The notes under the pieces are model-generated. The model was not told the DNA's origin and made no database searches. It saw only the letters and a list, made by a program, of their open reading frames with translations. This document shows, piece by piece, positions 13,939-16,086 of a stretch of DNA of 16,086 nt (the stretch's first letter is position 1; each line of letters starts with the position of its first letter). A program made the translations under genes and the position numbers. Source of the stretch: Burkholderiales bacterium (GTDB lineage: Bacteria > Pseudomonadota > Gammaproteobacteria > Burkholderiales > Casimicrobiaceae); assembly GCA_031257235.1 (NCBI GenBank), contig JAIRPA010000178.1:1-16086 (forward strand). Reading direction: 5' to 3'.

Positions 13939-14499
13939 ATGATGGTTGATGTCGAACAAACGTTTCAAACAGGGCTTATTCATCTTGAGCACGGCCAATA
14001 CGATAAAGCCATCAAGTGCTTTTTTCTGGTCACTCGCGCCAACCCAACGTGCGCCGAGGCGCATTGCAATATGGGGTTTTGTTATTCTCAAAAAGGAGAA
14101 TACGAGCTTGCCATTGCCAACTTTAACACCGCCATTCAACTTTGCCCGAACGATGCCACCACGTATTACAACCGCGGCAATTGTTATTTTGATCAAGACG
14201 ATACCAACAACGCCATTCTGGACTTCACTCAAGTGATCAATTTAGAGCCGAATTTCTTAGACGCTTATTTAAACCGCGCTCTTATTTACATCGGAAAGAA
14301 CGATTTTGAGCGCGCGTTCATCGACTTGAACCAAGCCATTTCCATTGACAACGAATGCGCGGACGCTTTTTATCATCGCGGATTGCTTTATTTAAAAATC
14401 GGAGACAAAAACCGCGCGCGTGAGGATATTTTGAAAGCCTATCAACTTGATCCTGAAATTGTCTCCGAACATATTGAAGACATGTTGCGCGAAGAATAA
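13939..14499 (+). CDS. Cys-rich protein of five TPR repeats, co-transcribed with fur
   Basis: A cytoplasmic protein with no signal peptide, made almost wholly of five 34-residue TPR repeats (residues 5-38, 39-72, 73-106, 107-140 and 141-174) and a short acidic tail. TPR stacks bind other proteins; the partner is unknown and I do not recognise an ortholog. It has seven Cys in 186 residues (27, 38, 43, 48, 69, 82, 140), including a C-x4-C-x4-C series with His42 beside it. AGGGGG ends two bases before the first ATG and five before a second ATG at 13942, so initiation may be at the second. The 11-nt gap after fur suggests one transcript. A terminator follows immediately. Confidence 0.85.
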   Translation: MMVDVEQTFQTGLIHLEHGQYDKAIKCFFLVTRANPTCAEAHCNMGFCYSQKGEYELAIANFNTAIQLCPNDATTYYNRGNCYFDQDDTNNAILDFTQVINLEPNFLDAYLNRALIYIGKNDFERAFIDLNQAISIDNECADAFYHRGLLYLKIGDKNRAREDILKAYQLDPEIVSEHIEDMLREE

Positions 14500-14520
14500 A
14501 AAGGGGGAAACACCCTTTTT
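14498..14520. terminator. Bidirectional terminator between convergent genes
   Basis: AAAAAGGG (14498-14505) and CCCTTTTT (14513-14520) pair around a 7-nt loop, starting at the TPR gene stop codon and ending 18 bases before the end of the phosphoesterase gene on the other strand. A and T tracts on both sides suit termination from both directions. Confidence 0.8.
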
Positions 14521-14538
14521 CGGAACAAGCGGTTGGCT

Positions 14539-15741
14539 TTACTGCGCAAAGGTAATATCCGCCACGACAATTTCAGAACGGCTGGGGGAGCGAATCGGCG
14601 GACCCCACGTGCCCAAGCCGCAGGTCACGATACTGGTATAGTTGCCCCGATGCCAAACGCCCCACGGGTTTTGATATAAAAACGCGACGATTAAATTGAT
14701 CGGGAAAAATTGCCCGTCGTGCGTGTGCCCGGAAAATTCAATATCCACCCCCAAACGCGCGGAAGTCTCTAACTCCACCGGTTGATGCGATACTACAAAA
14801 ATAGGCTTTGACGGATCCGCTTGTTCCATCAACGTTGCCAGCGACGCGCGCGGCTCTTGCGCGGACGAATGAACAAACCGCGCGGCGCGAGGTGTCCCGC
14901 GAATTCTGTCGTCCCGACCGATGAGCGTGATGCCCAGCGTCGGCAGCGTGTAGGCTTGATCGCGCAAGACACGCATTCCGGCTTTTTCATACAACTTCAC
15001 CGCCTGATCGGGCGATTCGCCAAAGTATTCGTGATTCCCCAGAATGGCAAAAACCCCGTAACGGGTTTTTAATTGCGCAAAAACATCGACAAAAGGCTCA
15101 AACGGAGCCACCGACCTATCCACAATATCTCCGGCAATCACCACCAAATCAGGATTTAAGGCATTGATTTTGTCAATGATGGATTGATGATAAGCCACGG
15201 AGGAATACCCCGCAATGTGCGTGTCCGAGATATGAACCACACGCAATGTTTTCTGCTCTCCGCCAATGGGTTTAGGGACGGCAACGGAATAATAAACCGC
15301 TTGAGGCGCGTGCGCCCAATAGAGTGAAAGACCAAAATGAATCGCGATCGCAACCAACACCATCACGCCCGGATAATGCGGTTTTTGTTTGAAAAAACGG
15401 GATACCGGTTTTAATGGCGGGAGCAGAAAGATAAGAGTTCCCGCCATATCCAAAACAAACGTTGTCGTGAACGCCACGATGATGAACGCCAAGAGTAATG
15501 AACCCATATAGGCAACATCCGGTGAAATGCCCAAGCCGGCGTTGACATAAAAGGCAATGAAGGGCGCCATTAAAGAAAAAACCGGAAAAAACACGATCAC
15601 GACAAAAAAGATTATTCCGTAGATCACGCGATGTTTAAGCCACCCCGGAAAAAAAGCACAAAAGGCTTTGTAAAATCGAACGCCTAAGTAGGTCGCCACC
15701 GCCAAAAGCGCGGAAAGAACCAAGATAAAAAATAAACTCAT
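14539..15741 (-). CDS. Membrane-anchored calcineurin-like metallophosphoesterase (YkuE/YaeI-like)
   Basis: A 400-residue protein with about four N-terminal membrane helices (roughly 1-24, 38-66, 78-110 and 124-144) followed by a calcineurin-type phosphoesterase domain. All metal-binding blocks are intact: SDTH (172-175), GDIVDR (204-209), GNHEYF (235-240), SHQP (318-321) and GHTHDGQ (338-344). The short second block and the GxGTWGPPxR end segment resemble the YkuE/YaeI group, some members of which act on lipid-linked phosphates; the substrate here is unknown and the side of the membrane is not settled. The ATG is 12 nt after the oxyR stop, with GGAG within that gap, so it is probably translated from an oxyR message. 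Confidence 0.88.
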   Translation of the reverse strand: MSLFFILVLSALLAVATYLGVRFYKAFCAFFPGWLKHRVIYGIIFFVVIVFFPVFSLMAPFIAFYVNAGLGISPDVAYMGSLLLAFIIVAFTTTFVLDMAGTLIFLLPPLKPVSRFFKQKPHYPGVMVLVAIAIHFGLSLYWAHAPQAVYYSVAVPKPIGGEQKTLRVVHISDTHIAGYSSVAYHQSIIDKINALNPDLVVIAGDIVDRSVAPFEPFVDVFAQLKTRYGVFAILGNHEYFGESPDQAVKLYEKAGMRVLRDQAYTLPTLGITLIGRDDRIRGTPRAARFVHSSAQEPRASLATLMEQADPSKPIFVVSHQPVELETSARLGVDIEFSGHTHDGQFFPINLIVAFLYQNPWGVWHRGNYTSIVTCGLGTWGPPIRSPSRSEIVVADITFAQ

Positions 15742-15753
15742 GTCGGCTCCGAG

Positions 15754-16086
15754 TTAGCTCTTGTCCGGTCTGACTTCTTTGACGGCAGTCACCAACGTGG
15801 CAATCGCGGCTTTACGCGGGAAAGATTTTCTATAAGCAAGAGCAATTCTGCGGTGCGGCACGGGCGCTTCAAACGGCACGGCAACCACTAAATCATTTTT
15901 ATACTTTGGGGTCAGCGCGTCACGCGGCAAAACGGAAATGCCCAAGCCGGAGGCAACCATATTACGCACGGTCTCCAATGAATTGGTATGCGCGATGCGG
16001 GCATCGGCATTTAATTCAGGGCATGTATCTAAAATTTGGTCTCGAAAACAATGTCCCACATTCAATAAAATCGGGCGATCGTCGGC
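15754..16086 (-). CDS. oxyR: OxyR-type LysR regulator, C-terminal part (cut by window edge)
   Basis: OxyR is the LysR-family peroxide sensor that activates catalase and peroxiredoxin genes. The last 110 codons are present and the frame stays open to the window edge; the DNA-binding domain and start lie outside. The redox pair is intact: NVGHCFRDQILDTC has Cys-x8-Cys, the spacing of E. coli Cys199 and Cys208, and SLETVRNMVASGLGISVLP matches the regulatory domain. Other LysR proteins lack the GHC-x8-C pair, so the assignment is firm. The gene is followed by the phosphoesterase gene, whereas many betaproteobacteria I recall have oxyR next to recG. Confidence 0.93.
   Translation of the reverse strand, partial: ADDRPILLNVGHCFRDQILDTCPELNADARIAHTNSLETVRNMVASGLGISVLPRDALTPKYKNDLVVAVPFEAPVPHRRIALAYRKSFPRKAAIATLVTAVKEVRPDKS

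Noticed and set aside
1..16086. CRISPR arrays, insertion sequences, prophage or toxin-antitoxin genes
   Set aside because: Looked for on both strands; no regularly spaced repeats, transposase, integrase or small paired toxin-like frames were found.

Overview
The window looks like chromosomal DNA of a betaproteobacterium of moderate GC content. The order leuC-leuD-leuB-asd-fimV is a betaproteobacterial hallmark, as is bamE-dapB divergent from fur. The FimV/HubP-like protein, the Gram-negative lipoproteins (BamE, a periplasmic M48 protease) and OxyR fit this. Genus cannot be settled from the sequence alone. Nearly everything is on the minus strand; only fur and a TPR gene are on plus. No tRNA, rRNA, insertion sequence, prophage or CRISPR array was seen.

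Layout from left to right. (1) 1-3175: the str operon, read right to left as rpsL-rpsG-fusA-tuf (tuf cut by the window edge). It has its own near-consensus promoter at 3313-3341 and a structured leader of about 130 nt. (2) 3531-4277: a lipoprotein M48 zinc protease upstream of the str operon, separated by a run of inverted repeats. (3) 4452-7019: fimV, a polar peptidoglycan-binding hub protein with long Pro/Gln-rich linkers. (4) 7401-11789: leuCDB plus asd, for leucine synthesis and the aspartate-family branch point. (5) 11790-12072: a gene-poor spacer with a strong terminator, overlapping hairpins and a small Leu-rich ORF. (6) 12073-13385: bamE and dapB, overlapping by one base. (7) 13469-14499: fur followed after 11 nt by a Cys-rich five-repeat TPR protein. 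(8) 14539-16086: oxyR (cut by the edge) followed by a membrane-anchored calcineurin-like metallophosphoesterase, probably co-transcribed.

Functionally the region combines translation (S12, S7, EF-G, EF-Tu), amino-acid synthesis (LeuC, LeuD and LeuB make the leucine precursor; Asd and DapB feed lysine and peptidoglycan), envelope upkeep (BamE, M48 protease, FimV) and stress or metal regulation (Fur, OxyR).

The genes are mostly ordinary housekeeping. The signals worth following are in the spacers and small partners: the rpsL leader, whose two hairpins pair fully only as minus-strand RNA; the overlapping hairpins between dapB and leuC; the unannotated Leu-rich mini-ORF before leuC; the Cys-rich TPR partner of Fur; and the oxyR-linked membrane phosphoesterase. 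No clearly new system could be demonstrated from sequence alone.
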